NCBI RefSeq assembly: GCF_009740285.1
Contig: NZ_CP046566.1
Span: 4,130,658 to 4,194,657 of the forward strand
Direction: 5' to 3'
Source: Phnomibacter ginsenosidimutans
GTDB taxonomy: Bacteria; Bacteroidota; Bacteroidia; Chitinophagales; Chitinophagaceae
DNA: 64,000 nucleotides
Shown here: piece after piece, positions 62,881 through 64,000 of the stretch
Layout of the letters: the number at the start of each line of letters is the position of its first letter
Position numbering within the stretch: position 1 is the first letter of the stretch
Notes under the pieces: model-generated
Databases searched by the model: none
The model's input: only the letters and a program-made list of their open reading frames with translations
What the model was told of the DNA's origin: nothing
Made by a program: the position numbers and the translations under genes

Positions 62881-63228
62881 TTACAACAGCACTTCGATGC
62901 CTACATACAAACCATCGTCAGTTTCCTTTACGGGATAGGTGCGCAAAAAATAACCTTCGCCACTGGTATTGCGACCCGTGCTCAGCGAAAACTTGTAGCG
63001 GTGCAGCGGGCACACCACATTGCCCAGCGCATCTACCCAACCATCGGCCATGCGGCCACTGGCATGTGGGCATTTGGCAGCGCAGCCATACAATGCTTGC
63101 TGGTGGCGGGTTATGCAAATGTCTTTGCCAGCCACCGATACCTGCACCAGACTGCGGCCGGTGTTGAACAGCTCGGCCGCACTTTCGGCTACTTTAAACC
63201 AGCGGTATTGTTTATCAACAGCAGACAT
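62881..63228 (-). CDS. Rieske [2Fe-2S] domain protein
   Basis: 115 residues (MSAVDKQYRWFKVAESAAEL), essentially one Rieske domain with both cluster-binding motifs: CAAKCPHASG (Cys-His) and VVCPLHRYKFSLSTG (Cys-His). No membrane anchor. Probably a ferredoxin component that feeds electrons to an oxygenase or nitrite-reductase-like partner, which is not in the window. Confidence 0.92.
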   Translation of the reverse strand: MSAVDKQYRWFKVAESAAELFNTGRSLVQVSVAGKDICITRHQQALYGCAAKCPHASGRMADGWVDALGNVVCPLHRYKFSLSTGRNTSGEGYFLRTYPVKETDDGLYVGIEVLL

Positions 63229-63326
63229 GCACCAAAGAAAGCTTTTTTATGCCAGACGTGCCTTTGGCGTAAAAAATTATCCACCCGCTGGCAGGGCCCA
63301 TGCAGGCAGTGTAAATTGCACCCCTT

Positions 63327-64000
63327 ATGCAGGATATTTTAGCAGGATTGAATGAGCAGCAGCGGGAAGCCGTAACGCACAAAGACGGACCGCTGATGAT
63401 TGTGGCTGGTGCCGGCAGTGGCAAAACCAAAGTACTCACCACCCGCATTGCCTACCTCATGGGGCATCACGGGGTAGATGCCTTCAACATTTTGGCCCTT
63501 ACGTTTACCAACAAGGCCGCAGCCGAAATGAAAGAACGGATTCAGAAAATACTGGGCAATGGCGAAGCCCGCAATTTGTATATCGGTACGTTTCATAGTG
63601 TGTTTGCCCGCATACTGCGTGGCGAAGCACAACACCTGGGCTACCCCAGCAACTTTACTATTTACGATACCGACGATAGCCGCGGCGTTATTAAAACCGT
63701 GGTGCAAGAACTGAACCTCGATGATAAAACCTACAAGCCCAATGTGGTAGGCAACCGCATCAGCGCTGCTAAAAACGCCCTCATTACCCCCGAAGAATAC
63801 CTGAGCGACAGCCACATACAGGCAGAAGATGCCCGCCAAAACCGCCCTGCTATCGGCCGCATTTACGATGCCTATTGCAAACGCTGTTTTAAAAACGGCG
63901 CCATGGATTTTGACGACCTGCTGCTGAAGATGTATGAACTGCTGCGGGATTTTCCGCCAGTGCTCCACAAGTACCAGCACAAATTCAAATACGTGATGGT
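63327..64000 (+). CDS. pcrA: UvrD/PcrA superfamily ATP-dependent DNA helicase (3' truncated by window edge)
   Basis: Starts at the ATG at 63327 (MQDILAGLNEQQREAVTHKD) and remains open to the last base, about 224 residues. Superfamily 1A motifs are visible: Q motif LNEQQREAV, Walker A VAGAGSGKTKVLT, motif Ia LTFTNKAAAEMKERI, motif Ib-like GTFHSVFARILR, and the approach to motif II in MDFDDLLLKMYELL. Acts in nucleotide excision and mismatch repair. Divergent from the Rieske gene. Confidence 0.95.
   Translation, partial: MQDILAGLNEQQREAVTHKDGPLMIVAGAGSGKTKVLTTRIAYLMGHHGVDAFNILALTFTNKAAAEMKERIQKILGNGEARNLYIGTFHSVFARILRGEAQHLGYPSNFTIYDTDDSRGVIKTVVQELNLDDKTYKPNVVGNRISAAKNALITPEEYLSDSHIQAEDARQNRPAIGRIYDAYCKRCFKNGAMDFDDLLLKMYELLRDFPPVLHKYQHKFKYVM

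Overview
The window is a chromosomal segment from a member of the Bacteroidota, most likely family Chitinophagaceae. Supporting signs are the family content (DUF1015, DUF5777, split methionine synthase, GxxExxY protein, RskA/ECF pair, CreD with a winged-helix regulator), promoter -7 boxes of the TAnnTTTG type, lack of Shine-Dalgarno sequences, and abundant short dispersed intergenic repeats. Genes are dense, mostly housekeeping, and lie on both strands in short operons. I see no prophage, IS transposase, CRISPR array or rRNA.

Layout. 1-1.7 kb: end of a surface-glycan or secondary-metabolite locus (NodU-type carbamoyltransferase, family 2 glycosyltransferase). 1.8-5.2 kb: DUF1015 and serC, then a secreted zinc phospholipase/S1-P1-like hydrolase. 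5.3-8.7 kb: small conserved proteins, a KAS III enzyme, a LON-domain protein, VanZ. 8.8-12 kb: ECF sigma factor with RskA anti-sigma factor, gcvH, cyclophilin lipoprotein. 12.3-17.1 kb: serS, then a winged-helix regulator with two small membrane proteins and CreD, then a diacylglycerol kinase. 17-25.4 kb: RNase D, M20 amidohydrolase, phosphohistidine phosphatase, LpxD-like acyltransferase, SDR, hydroxyacyl-CoA dehydrogenase, Fic. 25.7-35.4 kb: pheS, rnhB, ctaA, membrane patatin, lipid kinase, AsmA, outer-membrane barrel. 35.4-39.6 kb: methionine synthase split into two genes with a GxxExxY nuclease-fold gene between them. 39.9-43.1 kb: a five-gene operon combining a beta-barrel, YceI, two haem-binding lipoproteins and an OB-fold protein. 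43.3-64 kb: recR, Ig-like lipoprotein, tRNA-Arg(CCT), beta-mannosidase, queD, MBL hydrolase, aldehyde dehydrogenase, M20 dipeptidase, YrdC, PAP2 phosphatase, Nfu, an AT-rich HExxH protein, OsmC, PnuC, Rieske protein and the start of a UvrD/PcrA helicase.

Nine otherwise well-conserved genes are each broken by one single-base frameshift: glycosyltransferase, serC, vanZ, amidohydrolase, hydroxyacyl-CoA dehydrogenase, fic, metH, aldehyde dehydrogenase and the HExxH gene. Six are one-base losses in short A/T runs and three are one-base gains. Because serC and metH are among them, residual sequencing error is the simplest explanation. I give whole-gene coordinates across each shift.

The most interesting signals are: a short element found right after the stop codon of six unrelated genes, always in the gene's orientation; the GxxExxY gene bracketed by inverted repeats inside the split metH locus; the barrel plus haem lipoprotein operon, which could form an envelope electron-transfer module; and paired palindromes in the two promoters of the winged-helix/CreD locus.
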